Positions 1 to 12,696 of a stretch of 64,000 bases of DNA are shown piece after piece. How positions within the stretch are numbered: the first letter of the stretch is position 1; every line of letters begins with the position of its first letter. Below the pieces are notes generated by a model, which was given only the letters and a program-made list of their open reading frames with translations, was not told where the DNA came from and did not search any database. Source of the DNA: Sisyra terminalis (lineage: Eukaryota > Arthropoda > Insecta > Neuroptera > Sisyridae); NCBI GenBank assembly GCA_958496175.1, contig OY292279.1:3162001-3226000 (forward strand), written 5' to 3'. The position numbers and the translations under genes are program-made.

Positions 1-3000
1 ATCAAAAAAAAAAATTTTTGTTTGTAGTCTTAACATGAGTTTTACGAGCGTTTTTTCAACGCCCGTCATTAAATTTTGCCAAAAGTCGTAACCCATACAC
101 ACATATAGTACGTGGTTACCACCATCGCTATTGATCACGATATGACCACTTTTATGTTGCGTCATTTGGAAATTTACGCTTTTATTTTTATGGTCCCAAA
201 ACAAAACAAGATCGTTTCCGTATGTTTTTTTTTTTTTTGTTCTTCTCATCGTGTTTCAACAACACAATAATAAAGTCGGGCGAACTCTTATAATCCATTA
301 ATAAACCAATAAGCTGACCATGAAAAACGCCGCCGATCTTTACTTTTCAATTAATATCGCGTTGGCTATGAAATCAAACTAACCAATCACATTTAAACAT
401 ACTTAACTGCTCAATAATTTAAGAAGTCATAAAGTTTTCTTTGAAATAACTCCCAAAGTTACTTCCTCGAAACAATAATTTTTCTTGAAAAATATTATTG
501 AAAAAGTTTTACGAGGATAATTTAAAATTTGTACACAAAAGAATGCTTTATGTATGAAAAATGAGGTTATGTGTGCATAATGGGGTATTATAGGTTAGGT
601 TGTTATGAATATGATGTTTTTTTTTTCGTTCAAGAATATAAAATCAGGAACAATTAAAGGGAAGTTTTGAAAAAAGGGAATGCAAATCCCTGGTTTTTTT
701 TTCATCTCTGTTCGATTCGAAGGGTTCGTATGGTTTTTTCTCATGATTGTTGCATGCATTGAAATCTTAGGGTAAGAAGGGCATTGTGTACCCATTGTCC
801 ATCAGTGGAGTGACGGTGAGAAAAAGATATGGAGCCGGGCAGGAAGAAGGGATTCCTGCAGGAATTGCTTTGTTAATTTATTAGAGCTGAGCGTGTGCAA
901 AGTTGGCTGTGGGCGATTTTTGTCAAAGGTTTCCATAACTACACATCCTACCTGTTAATATTTATTTCATAGTAGGACGGTTTTTCATTTTTCATATGCT
1001 TAAAACGCACTAATTGGAGCTGGAATTCAATTAGGGAACAGGGCAACAATGGGTTGTTGATTTGACCGTGAGACATAGTCACAACAAATCTCCAACTATT
1101 TAAATGATGTTTTTCTTTCGTTGTTTTTTTTTTTAATTTTTTTAAATAGAAATATGACCCATTTTTTCGCTCTTTGTTCGTATGTGGAATGTTTTTTTTT
1201 CCTCTAATGTAATAACATGAAAATTCTTAGCTTATTCGTCACGCTCATTTGTTTTTCGTGCGTTTTCAGAGTGTCGACATTCATCTGTTTCTCATTAGTT
1301 TTGCGCACACTCAATTTAAAATCTCATAAAAGCTCTGTTTGTCTGTCAATCACGTCATTCCATTTGAAAATTAATTACATTTTAAATTGATTTTTTTCGT
1401 ATGATTTTAAAATATGTGGCTGTTTTTTTTTTCGGGATACAAAGTTTGATGGATTTTTTTTCAGTCAATCGTTGGGATATATATTTTTTTATGGTTTTGT
1501 GGTTGGAGTGGTGAAAACCACGAGTTGACTTTGATTGGGCTTTTTTTAGAACTTGAAATTGTAACAAACAAAGAGATTTCAGAGTTTCAAGTCGACAGAG
1601 GAAAATATTAATTTTACTATTTGAAAATAATTAATATATACAAAATATTGCAAAAGTCTTCAATCGATATTCTTTACTATAATTTTTTTAATAAGTAAAA
1701 AACTTTCGAAAACATATTATCGACTAAGTGGCCTCCACTAGAAGCGATAATCATAGGAACCCAATTTATGCTATATTTTTCATCACAATTGCCAAAATTT
1801 CCGGCGATAGGTTCCCCTATTTCTGATAGATATTCTTTTGAGGAATTCAAGAGTATTTGGATTATTGCCATAGATTAAAGACAAAAAAGAGAAACTCCAC
1901 AAAAAAATATCTAAAGCTATTAAATCGATCGATCTTGCCAGCCACAGTAAATCACCAAAGTAGAAGATTAATTGAGCAGAAAATTCAATCCTTAGAATTT
2001 GTGGATCATGAAGTATGTACTGTTGCTCCATTCTGTTAAAACCACATGTTTGTCAATCCCAATTTGTCTAGTTTCCTTCCTCTTAAAGTTTCCAAACTAT
2101 TCCATACAATATTTTGATCTCGATGAATAACAAAGAAGAGCAGATATCAAAAATGTTACTTTTTACCTCATGAATAGTTAATTTTAAGCCCCAAAAGCAA
2201 CACAAAAATTATATTACTTAGAAAGACAACTAGCTGAGTTTTGTAGAGCTGAAAGAACTCTATCGAATGAAAACTATATGCTCTTTGCCCAATAATAAAA
2301 ATCGTTGTAAAATGCATGAAGATATTAAATCACTATGAGACTATTCCCCAACTTAAAATATCTCATTTATATCATTTTTATGGAAAATACCATGGAAAAT
2401 AAATTGTGGAAAACTTTTGGATTAAGCTTGGAAAGCTTAATACAAAATACAAGTTTTGTTGCATACAAACAACTTCATGGATTGGGATTTTTAAGGAAGT
2501 ATAAATGTAGAGCTGTGGGTCACTAGTATATTCCAAAAAGCTGAGACTTTAGCCTGCACCATATTGCATTCCAACTTGTCACAGTTTTGTAAGTACTGCC
2601 TTTGCAGTGAATGCTTCTTAATTGAGCAGAAAATAGATTGTTTGAGACAAATTGCATCTAAATTTCCTACAAAGAAACAAACTTTGAATACCTTTCAGTA
2701 TTGAGAACACTAAACAACCATTACACAAGTCACAAACGTAACATAAAGGACTCAATTAATGATGGAAAATTTAGGATTTAAAAATTAAGGAAAATTTAGT
2801 GACAAACCCTAGTTTTGTTGCATACAAACGATAAACTTTATATCAATTTTCGAAGATGTTTAATTCGTGTTTGGGCCACTTGAATTTGCAAAAGAGTTTA
2901 ACATCAGTTTTTACTTAATTGCATCCTTATTTCAGTGCTATTGTTGCAATTTAAAATCCCGTGCAATGAATAGCAATAATGCTGATAGTTTTCTTGCTTT

Positions 3001-5655
3001 TCAATTCAAAAGAATAAATATGTGGCTTTTAGCAAAGTGCATCTGTATTTTTAAAATAGTGATCTTAAATTTGGAAATGGAAAAACATTTAATAAGAACT
3101 ACACAAGTCGCATAGGAACTATATAATATGAAGGACAATATAATATTCATTTCTCATATTCATATATAATTTTATACATCATATTATAATTATGATCAAT
3201 AAGTTTAACGGAAAATTTAGGAAGAAAAATATAGAAAAACGCTTGGAAAATTTAACGAAAAACAAACGTTTCGTGAGAACTTAAAAATGCATTGATGGAA
3301 GATTTCGAAAAAGCTTTATATTGTATATTAAGTTCGAATAATTGAGCTAGGCTACAAAGAGCTTTTTATAATGTTTTTCGTTATTAAAATATGTTTTTTG
3401 TCATATTAATAATGTTCTTTATTGTTTAAAAATTTAAAAAAAAATGTGCATTTGGTTTATTGGTGATGTTTGAGTTAAAATGCATATGCATTACCTACAT
3501 GTTGCAAATCGAATACAGTCCAGAACATCAAACATTACATGACGCATTACACAAGTTACAAACAGTTATAAAAAAACCAGGGGAAATATTAACATCGTTA
3601 ATTTTTAGCAATAGAATGAAGAACTGCAGGAAAAGTGGACCTTAAATTCATTTTTTTGCATATTTACGATTGAGAAGATTGGTAACGATTTTAAAAATTT
3701 CGGAGGAATTAAAGAGCTTTAAAACAAAGCCGGATTTACAAGATTGAGTAGATTATTTTTCATAAGCCTTTACCAGGCATTGATTGAGAAATAAATAAAA
3801 TGTCACCATTGAAAATTTAGGGATACTAGTTTTGGATGATGGAAAAGTTTGAAAAGTGCCACGAGTGGCCAAAAAATTGAGCATTTTTGTTGGTCTATCC
3901 ATTTTTATACGGTTTTTCTTTCAATTGATTCGTAAAACCTTTATTTTTGGAGTTGCAAAACCAAAAATGATAGTAGAAACACTTTTGAATGTGTCTTTAA
4001 TTTTTTGTGGCATTGGGGTTGGAAAGTATTACCCTTAGCCGTCTTGCAAGTACATATAAATTGATTTTTTGAATAAGGGCATTTTTTTACAGTTCTATAT
4101 CCTCTCTTATCCAAACTTTCTGTTTTTTTTTCTTTCCTGAAATCGAATGGCATACAAAAACTTCAAATTTTTTTAATCCTCCTCAAACCCCTTAGAATTT
4201 TGCAAATATCACTTGACCAATTGCACTAAAAGATATACCACCATTTACATTAAAAACTTTAGAACCACTTGCTACAAACTCCCAACGTTACGACCGCATA
4301 AAACCCGTTCAAATCGTTAAAGGAAAAAAAATATACGATTTAAGGATTTTCGAAAAAAAAAACCAACACTCACCTTTATGAAACGATTCGACTGCAACTT
4401 CTGAAACGAGAAAAAGTAAAATGGTCATTAAAGTAGGTACATTCAATTCATATATAGTACATATATTATAATAAAAATGAAACGAACTAGGGATAAACTC
4501 AAATCGAATCAACATTACTATTATTGTTATAGTCGTGGTCCATTTGATATTTTTGCATCAATTTTACGATTCAAATTCAATTTCCGCCGGCCCCGACAAA
4601 TAAAACTTTATGGAAAAACTAAAATTTCAAGGGTGCAATGGATGAGGGAGTAGATCTAATTTCCAACTCCTGCCCCATGCCGTTTTGGCAAGAGCAAATT
4701 GTCAATGTAAATAATTATTCGATTTAGCAAAATCCCGCATTTGTGTTTGTCTCTTGTGTAATATATGTATATGAATGTGTTAATTTTGAAATCTGCCACC
4801 CCCTTGGAAACTAACGTAGTATAGGTAACACTTGTTCATCCCGCAATCCTTTAATGTCAATCCGTCATTCGAGCTCCGTTTTCGGAATCTTCCAAGTGAA
4901 ATTTACTAGCAATTGAGTTTGAGTAATGAGCAAAAGCGTCATCATCGTTCACTAACATCGTTTTATCTATTTGAGGTTTGCACTGTGACATCATACCATA
5001 CCAAAGCCTCACATATATATGTAACAATTATTGTGGATGGCGAGGTAAAGAGCGACGTGTGTTTAGATGCTAATATTTACATTTCTATGTATACGTTTAC
5101 TATATGTGTAGGTATATAAATGTATAAATGGAGATAGAAACGCCCTTGTATAAATGATATTCACACACGTCAATGTGTCTGTCGGTTCGTCAATCTGAAT
5201 GTATGTTTTAGCATCGTTATATGTACATATATGTACAAGGTTTTGCTAGTTAACGAATTTTAATCACTTCAATGATTTCCACATTGATATATATATATAT
5301 ATGCAAAAAGAACGGGATAATGTAATTGAATTTGCCTATACAACCACGATATTTAGTCTTCTATTGAAGTTGTACTACTAATGCCTCGTTTCTGATGAAC
5401 CACGGTGTCATCTTTAAAACCTTATTTTGGATTGACTAAATATTTATTTTTATGAATACAGTTATTGTTCAAACCATATTAGAAAACTTTTTGTATTGTA
5501 AAATTACATTTTTGACTCTTAGAGAAGACCTTTGGTCTTAGACCTAGATTTAAGATCTTAAAAAAACCTAACACTTAAGAAAATTCTCATTCCCAACATT
5601 TAACATTAAACTCCTTGGAGTTGGAAACCTTTTGACCAATTAGACGCCCCTTAAA
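1..5655. other. gene-poor AT-rich DNA, no supported gene
   Basis: Open frames here are at most 82 codons, show no recognisable domain and overlap each other on both strands. The DNA is rich in poly-A and poly-T runs. A phrase around TTTTGTTGCATACAAAC occurs twice (near 2455 and 2815), hinting at an old local duplication. Intergenic DNA or a long intron of an outside gene are both possible. Confidence 0.5.
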
Positions 5656-5774
5656 TCTATACTAATATATAAAATTCTTACGTCTGTCTGCACATTTCGA
5701 TTTTGAACCCAATTTTAAAGTAAATATTTGTTTCAAGAGGCCCTTATTACAAATTAACTATTTTTAAAATTTTT

Positions 5775-5798
5775 GTCTGTCTGTCTGTCTGTGTGTCT
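5775..5798. repeat. GTCT microsatellite
   Basis: A short run of GTCT units grading into GTGT lies close to the left end of the Helitron. Confidence 0.8.
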
Positions 5799-7763
5799 CA
5801 ATTTAACTCAAAAACGGAACAACCGAATTTAATGAAATTTGGTATTAAGATACAACACAATTTTGAACAGACTATAAGCTACTTATCATTCCAAAAAAAT
5901 AGTAAAAAAGGTATTCCCTAGGGATAAAAACAGAAATTTTTACACAAGACAGGTGAGTTATATATCATTGGAAAGGTAATTTAAAGTTAGAAAATAATCT
6001 GTAAAAATATTTTTAGTTTAACTGACAGAAAGCACAGTAAATTCAATTTAAAGTTTACAAAATTGCCTCTTTGAAATATAAACCTTTATATATATAAAAC
6101 CCATAGCTGATGTAAATAGCGTAATGGCTTACGTATTTAATATTCTGATGCTCTCAATTATAAAGATGTGGATTCGAATTTTACAAATGTTATTTTTTAC
6201 AAATTTGTTGTAAATAGACTCTTAGAGTTGCTCAATAAGTATATATTAACGAAAAAAAATAGTAGTAGTAGAAGTAATAATAATAAAAGTAATAAAACTT
6301 AAAGTAAATACGTTTTTAAAACCGTGCATACATAAAATCCTGAATTTATATATATCCCCCCTGACTGATGAAATTTTAATATTCGATGTATTCCTTTTAA
6401 GAAGTAGACATTTGATAAGAATTTTTTTTTTGAAAATTCCTATCGTAAAAGAGTAAAAGAGGTGACTAAGTTTGTATGAGAAAATGTAAAGTTAATCAAC
6501 AATCGAAATTTTAAATTTAAGAAGTGTGATTAATAAATAAATAATTAATCAATAATAAGTTTCTGTTTTTGTTATATTATTTTAACTACAGAATTTTAAA
6601 TAATGTCATTTCACTTAATTAGTATGACAGCTTAGGTTCTAGGTACTTACACCAAATACCAAAGAGGCAGTTTTTAATTTTTGTTTGTTTTTCAACAATC
6701 AAACTTTTTTAAAATCTATTTTTTATGAAGCAATGATTGTGACTTGGAGCAATTATTTAACATTAAGGGAGCAATTTTTTTTCATATATTTCATAATCAA
6801 TCAAAAAATAAAATCTTCCAAACCAACTTCTCTTGGGTATTTAGAAAAATTTGATAATCAATTATTGTTATTGAAAATATATAAACTATTCGAATTTCCT
6901 TCCACGCTTTTTATCTATTTCCAAAAATTTTTTATGTACAACGTCAAAATGTGCGATACCGAATTGCTTTTTAGTCATGATAATCAAAATAAAGGTCATC
7001 TTTTTTTTCGTTTTACATTGTATTTTCCAAAAAAAATCATATTTGTGTCGATGAAATTTGGAAAATGTTTTTCTTATATGATGCAGATATATAGTAAGAA
7101 AGGGTTTTTGATAATTCCTCCCCTAAAAGAGTGAAAAATGGTGGCAAAGTTTGTACGGCATAACGTCCATCAAACAATCGAAATTTCCAATTTAATTATC
7201 AAGGTATGTTCGTTATAGAGGAAATGTTTTATCGCTTAAAATGTTGGTTTATTATTAGAAACAAAAACGTAGGATCTGCTTAAAAATTTAAACTCTAATA
7301 TATATATCTAAAAAAGGTAAAGTTCATAAGTGAGCATTACGTTTTTCGGCTTTCACATATTGTAAACCTGAAAATCCGATATACGTAATCACAAATAAAT
7401 ACATTAGTGAGCGAATATCGAGTAGCAAGAAATTCGGCGAACTGAAAGAAAATGGTTTAATTATATAGTTGAAATTCAGATATTTTAATAATAAGTGCAT
7501 AGATACACAATGGTTATACTTGATTATGGAGGAACTGGGTTTCGTGCATTTGAACAAATTTTAATTTCGCCGTAGTTTTGTACATTTCAGTAGTGTTAAA
7601 GTTGAGACAATGAAATGGGATTTCTACTAATATTCTAAATATCTAGGCGAGTGTTTTGAAAACTTTTGACTGTTTTAAGTCATAATTACGACTGATTTTA
7701 TTGAACTTAACGATAGTTTTTATTTATATATAGATGGTGATTGATTTACGGATTAATTGGTTC

Positions 7764-7783
7764 ACGGTAGGTATACCTACCGT
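7764..7783. repeat. perfect 20-nt palindrome inside the Helitron
   Basis: ACGGTAGGTATACCTACCGT is its own reverse complement. It is followed by a partial echo, GGTATACGG. Its function is unknown; it could be a cruciform or a binding site for a dimeric protein. Confidence 0.85.
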
Positions 7784-8055
7784 TGGTATACGGAATAGAC
7801 CATACTCTTGTTAGAGATTTATAAATATTTTTTGAAAATTAATTGATCATTTTATGCAACCATTTTATTCAAAGTAACAGTTTATTGAATGTGTCTTTTT
7901 AAGGTCGACAAAGTAGTGTTTTCAGGTATGATTATGTTTTTCGTAAAAGAAATTAAAAAAATAATTATTTTCATTTGCCACTATAAATAGCAAATTTAAA
8001 AAGAAAATATAATCTACTCCTACGTTACGCAGACGAAGTCGCGGGGATCAGCTAG

Positions 8056-9839
8056 TCTAATACTAAATTAAAAAAAAATAAAAAATGTTGTTTTTAGGTA
8101 TCTTTTTAGCTTGGTTGCCTAGTGATAACATTAATTCCTCAAAAAAAAAAAACTAAAAACATTTTATTGCCCCCTATTTACCCTTCCGTTCAACGGTTCC
8201 CCATTCAATTTCGGCAGTTTTATTTTGTCATTCTAATGTGACATTTTAACGATCCTAAAAAGGAATATAAATTAAATTTAAAATAAACTCCACAACGGCC
8301 ATTTTGAAATGCGATAGAATCCCGAATTTATATGTGCATTTAAGAGGCTATGTTTATTACTTTAAAATTATTTGACGCACCCATTCCCCATTGTTGTGTA
8401 TGGAGTGGTTTCAGTTTAGATTCGTAAAAGGGAAACGCAGCTGAATGGTTTATGCGAAAGAGAGGTTATGTAAGCGCACATGAATGCGAAAACAAACGGG
8501 GTTAAAAACGAATGAATGGACCTTAAAAGAAAATGTGCGGTTCGGGAAAGAGGACCAGAAATAATAGGGATAATTTTATTAGCATACATTCGAGAGGCCT
8601 ATAAACATTTCAGATATTGTCTCGCTATAAAGATGTGAGGTTATGTACGTAGGGCCGTAAAAGAGATAAAGGTTATGTTATTGCTATTATTAATATTATC
8701 ATTTTTACTTAGATTTAATTGTACAATTTATGAGAGAGCTACTTATTTTATTTTTTTATTAGCCTAATGCAAAAGTGAATGTTTCAACCCTTATTTTTAA
8801 GGGTTGAAACTCCCCACCCTCTCGTTTTCTTTTTGTTTTTATTAATCGTCATAAAAAGAACGATCTATCTTTTGAAATTTTTTCGAAGATGAAGCGAGAA
8901 AAATATTGACGTTAACATTTTTGAATTTAGATGGCTGTGTTTAAGGGCTCAAATATATAGGGGTGGAAGTTTGAGCTTTTGTGCATTGCGACATTTGCGA
9001 AAAAATTTTATTTGTACTTAAAATGTCTTCGTATTAGATTAGAGAAAGAGATGGATTTGGGGGTGGAGGTGGGATGTTTTGCATGCGGAAGGGGGTTGAT
9101 GGCTGTGCCGAGGCTGTAATAGGGTTGATATGATAGAAAAATTGAAAGGGGTTATAGAAAAAAGTGTGTCTCCGCTGTATATGCGAACATTGTCACAAGC
9201 TGTTACTTTAACGATATCTCTTTCTATATTATGTGAGCGAGGTGGGCGATTAGGGGATGAGGGTGGTGGGTGCACGATGGGAATGAAGGGAGTCGGGGAA
9301 TGCAACACTTTCATGTATGTCTGTATATGTCAATTATGTATTCATTGTACAGTTCTTTTTTCATTTTCTTCTTTCATATTTCACTCTTCATTCATTCACG
9401 TTGCATTTTCATTTCCTTTCGTCAGTGCAATTCGATTTCTAGACGCTGCTGCTGTTGACATGATAAAACTATTTTTTATGTAATATTATTTTTTCTCATA
9501 AGTTATTGTTGAGAAATGCATAGATAATCAAAGCTTGTGCACAGTAAAGCTCTCTCTACAAATAAACTTAAAAGCTTTCAACTGATATTTTATATTTTCA
9601 AATTTTTCCTCTGAATATTGATAGTGAATACTTCAATTAGTATAAATATAAAATTTCTCAACTACTGCAGATTCGAATAATTCACTCTGGAAAGCTCCAA
9701 GGAATGTGAAAAAAATCAATTCAACATAATATTCCCTTACTATAAAATTTTACTGAAAATTAAGCCAGAAATGATGTTGAAAAGATCTTCCTTTTTGCAA
9801 TGCACTAAGTAAATGTATTTAGCCTAAATAAAGCTCAAG
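8056..9839. other. intergenic stretch without a supported gene
   Basis: Frames on both strands at 9039-9483 overlap one another in purine-rich or pyrimidine-rich sequence and have no domain. The only structured item is the hairpin at 8781-8810. Confidence 0.45.
8781..8810. repeat. perfect hairpin, 13-bp stem and 4-nt loop
   Basis: GTTTCAACCCTTA and TAAGGGTTGAAAC are exact reverse complements around a TTTT loop. It stands alone in AT-rich DNA and is not part of a transposon end that I can recognise. Confidence 0.85.
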
Positions 9840-11060
9840 AAAAAGAAGAAAATTCTATCAATAAAAGAATTGCAATCCAACGTCCCACCATTCCAAAAGA
9901 GATCAAAAGAATCATTCGGAATTTCCCTGCTAATAAAGCTCCAGGATATGATCTGATAAAAAGATGGGTTCTGAAGGAATTGACAAGCAAAGGCATAGTT
10001 CTGAGAACAATATAAAAAAATATTCTATGCTCAGTAAGTTAAATGCTAACGACCTTATTACGAGAACAGCATTAGAGATTAATGGAAGAGGTTACACACC
10101 ACATCATTTGAATGGATTCAAGAAATTCTACTCCTCAATTGAATAAGTTTACAGAGTAGTAACACGATATAGAATGTACTAGAAAACAAAAAATACTGCT
10201 TTGTGGCTGTCCTGGATGTTTTTTAGGTTTTTGAGGGGGAGTGGCACAAATAATTGAGAATAGATGTATCAAAAAAGCATTGAAAAGTTATTGGATCTTA
10301 TTTGGAAAGAAAAGATCTTTAATAGTAAACAGGGAAAAGCAGTGGGTGATTTGAGGTGGATTGTAACTGGTATTTCTCAAAGAAGTATTCTTGGACCCCT
10401 GTTGTATTTCGTAGAAACCTCTAACCTTCTAACTATCGAAGAAGTAATTGTGGTTCCATATGCTAAAGACATATTTAAAATAATGACAAGAAAAATATTT
10501 GAGTTATATTAGTTTTTTTGAATTGACTTTTGGACCTGCACCGTGCAGGTATAGGCAAGCATAAGTTCAAATCAGTTCAAAAATTGAATATTTTTGTTGT
10601 GTTAATGACAAATAACATTTTTTTTTCATAATTCTTAACGCCTAAAACTTCAATTCCAATTTAAGGAATTTTAAATTTTCAATCTCAAATTGCACTGATG
10701 GCAGTAGAAAATGATCCTGGTAAATATTGAATACTAATAATTGAAAATGAATCTCGATAATTATTTAAGAATGTTCCTGAAGAGACAAAACTTATTAAAG
10801 CTTTAAAAAATACGGAAAATTGTACTGGAGTTGGTCATAGGTCACAGTTGATCGTAGAAAACAAATTAGTCCTTTGCAAATCAATAATGAAATCAATTTG
10901 GATCTATGAAGTGAAAATTTAAGAGATAGCATTCAACGTAGAAATAATTCAATGATTCTAGTCCAAGTTTTGAGGACAATAATTGGTGCACCATTGTTCA
11001 TAAATAGTAGGAAAATCCACGACGATCTACAAGTGGAAGATAAGAAGGATAAGAGACTTC
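9840..11060 (+). mobile_element. decayed Jockey-like non-LTR retrotransposon (RT part)
   Basis: Broken frames follow the order of a Jockey-type ORF2. A piece reading NKAPGYDLI (near 9930-9965) matches the N(K)xPGxD motif before the RT palm. A piece FVAVLDVF (near 10200-10230) matches the FLD catalytic strand. ISQRSILGPLLYF (near 10373-10411) matches the GxPQGSxLGPLLY motif. YAKD (near 10460) stands where the active-site YADD or FADD should be. Further on, LVLCKSIMKSIWIYEV and a degenerate NAP motif (10860-11030) match the C-terminal region. Frameshifts, stops and the loss of an active-site Asp show it is dead. Confidence 0.75.
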
Positions 11061-12673
11061 TGTGATGCCAACTTGTGGAGTTTTCTCCCTAAATTTAGGG
11101 GAAAAATATGACAATGAGGATTTTTTGGGGGAAAATTTTTTTAGTGAGAAAATGAATCATTTTTTTCTATCAAATTTTTACCTTATCGATCTACGGAGGT
11201 AAGTTTCAAGAAAAAAAATTATAAAACATACTTTAAAATTCTCAATTCTAATTCGAACTGTTAAACTTGGTTTTTTTATTATATATTTCATCTACTAAAG
11301 TAATTAAGAAATAAATCACAGAATAGCCTTAAATTAAGTTTTATTAGTTGACTGACAATTTTATCATGTTTATATTTAAGAGATTTTAAAAAAGGCTTCG
11401 GGGTTGGGGGGAGGAAATTTCAACTGGTTGGCATGCCTAGATCACTCGGCAAGTGCAGGTTTATCAAGCTAGATTTTTTGATCAATTAAAGTATCTTATT
11501 TTGAACTTGATGGATAATGATGCAGATGCTAAGCGATACTTGTGTCATTGGACACAACTAACTTACGAGTAATGAACGTTTGGCACTCATCAATTATTGC
11601 TTTGAGGCTAATGGTACAAAAATTTGAAAAAAAAAATATTTTGCACGAAATACTTATTGAGAAATAAAGCAGTTAGTTGGACAATTTGGTCTTGATCTTA
11701 TTGACTAATTTTTTTTTTAATTTTTTCTTGAACACTTTATAAGCTTTTTCATCCAACTTTTTGGTAACCAACCGGAAAAATGATCGTTAAATTTTGATAA
11801 CTAAACTTCCAACGCCAAATCTGACGTTTGTGATGTTTGTAGTTAGAACCATCAGTGTACTAATAGTGCATTTTAACAGCTTACTAAATAATGCATAATT
11901 TAAAGTTCAAAATCAATTAATTGTGAGCTTTTCTGTCTTTTTAACTTATGAAAAATTACATGGCACACTTGATAAATTTCAAAGTTGTAATCCAAAGGTA
12001 GTCCAATGCGATTTAATCAGTGGATCCAAGTGTGTCGAATTTCAATTGTTTGCATGAATGGCATCATATTGACTGTGTTTTGTTTGGTGTTCAATTTCAG
12101 TGCCTCTTCAATATTGCACGTAAGCAATTAGAATGAAATTTTAATTTTCACAAATTAATTAAACTGTTTCGGGCGAATATATTGAAATGGCACGGGGGGC
12201 GCTCAAAGGGTTTGAGGGGGGACGATGATAAAACTCACATGTAAGTATATGTATATGTAATAAGGGTCTTAAGAAATAATTAATTGGATTTATATTATGT
12301 TATATGGGTTATATATCGGTGAGTGTACGAATGTATGCAAAAGTTGGCGAATTGGGGGATGAAACTAAAACGTATGAGTATTCAACCCTTCATCCATACA
12401 ATACACCTTTAGATAAAGACATTATCTGTGGAGAACCGTTCAAAGGAATGTCGGTTGTTGGGGATATGTGTTTGATGGTTGTGAAGACTGATTAAGACCA
12501 AATAGTCCGGGAGGTGGGCGGAATGGGACGGCGAAACCAGGGTGTCTATTTCTGATCTTGAGGAATGCTTTTATGTTGTAGTCTTCAGGTGACGTTGAGG
12601 CAATTTCTACAATTCAAAATTAAGAGAACGTAAATATATGGGGATGATGAGCAAAACATAAGATGGCAACAGC

Positions 12674-12696
12674 CGCAACCCCCGAAGGGGGTTGCG
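12674..12696. repeat. GC-rich perfect hairpin, 10-bp stem and 3-nt loop
   Basis: CGCAACCCCC and GGGGGTTGCG are exact reverse complements around GAA. It is the most GC-rich hairpin seen in an otherwise AT-rich window. Confidence 0.85.

Larger units (their letters stand above)
5656..8055 (+). mobile_element. non-autonomous Helitron
   Basis: The left end begins TCTATACTAATATATAAA, the usual start of insect Helitrons, after an A. The right end reads CTAG at 8052-8055 followed by T, so the insertion is between A and T with no target duplication, as expected for rolling-circle elements. Eight bases before CTAG is a GC-rich hairpin, CGC(A)GAC-GAA-GTCGCG (about 8028-8043). No Rep or helicase frame is visible in the 2.4 kb. 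The only long frame (6685-7134) is Phe/Lys-rich and unrecognised. A phrase containing CAATCGAAATTT recurs near 6500 and 7175, showing internal duplication. Confidence 0.8.

Noticed and set aside
6685..7134. 149-codon ORF inside the Helitron
   Set aside because: It is Phe/Lys/Ile-rich, matches no Rep, helicase or captured gene I know, and lies in AT-rich DNA where long frames arise by chance.
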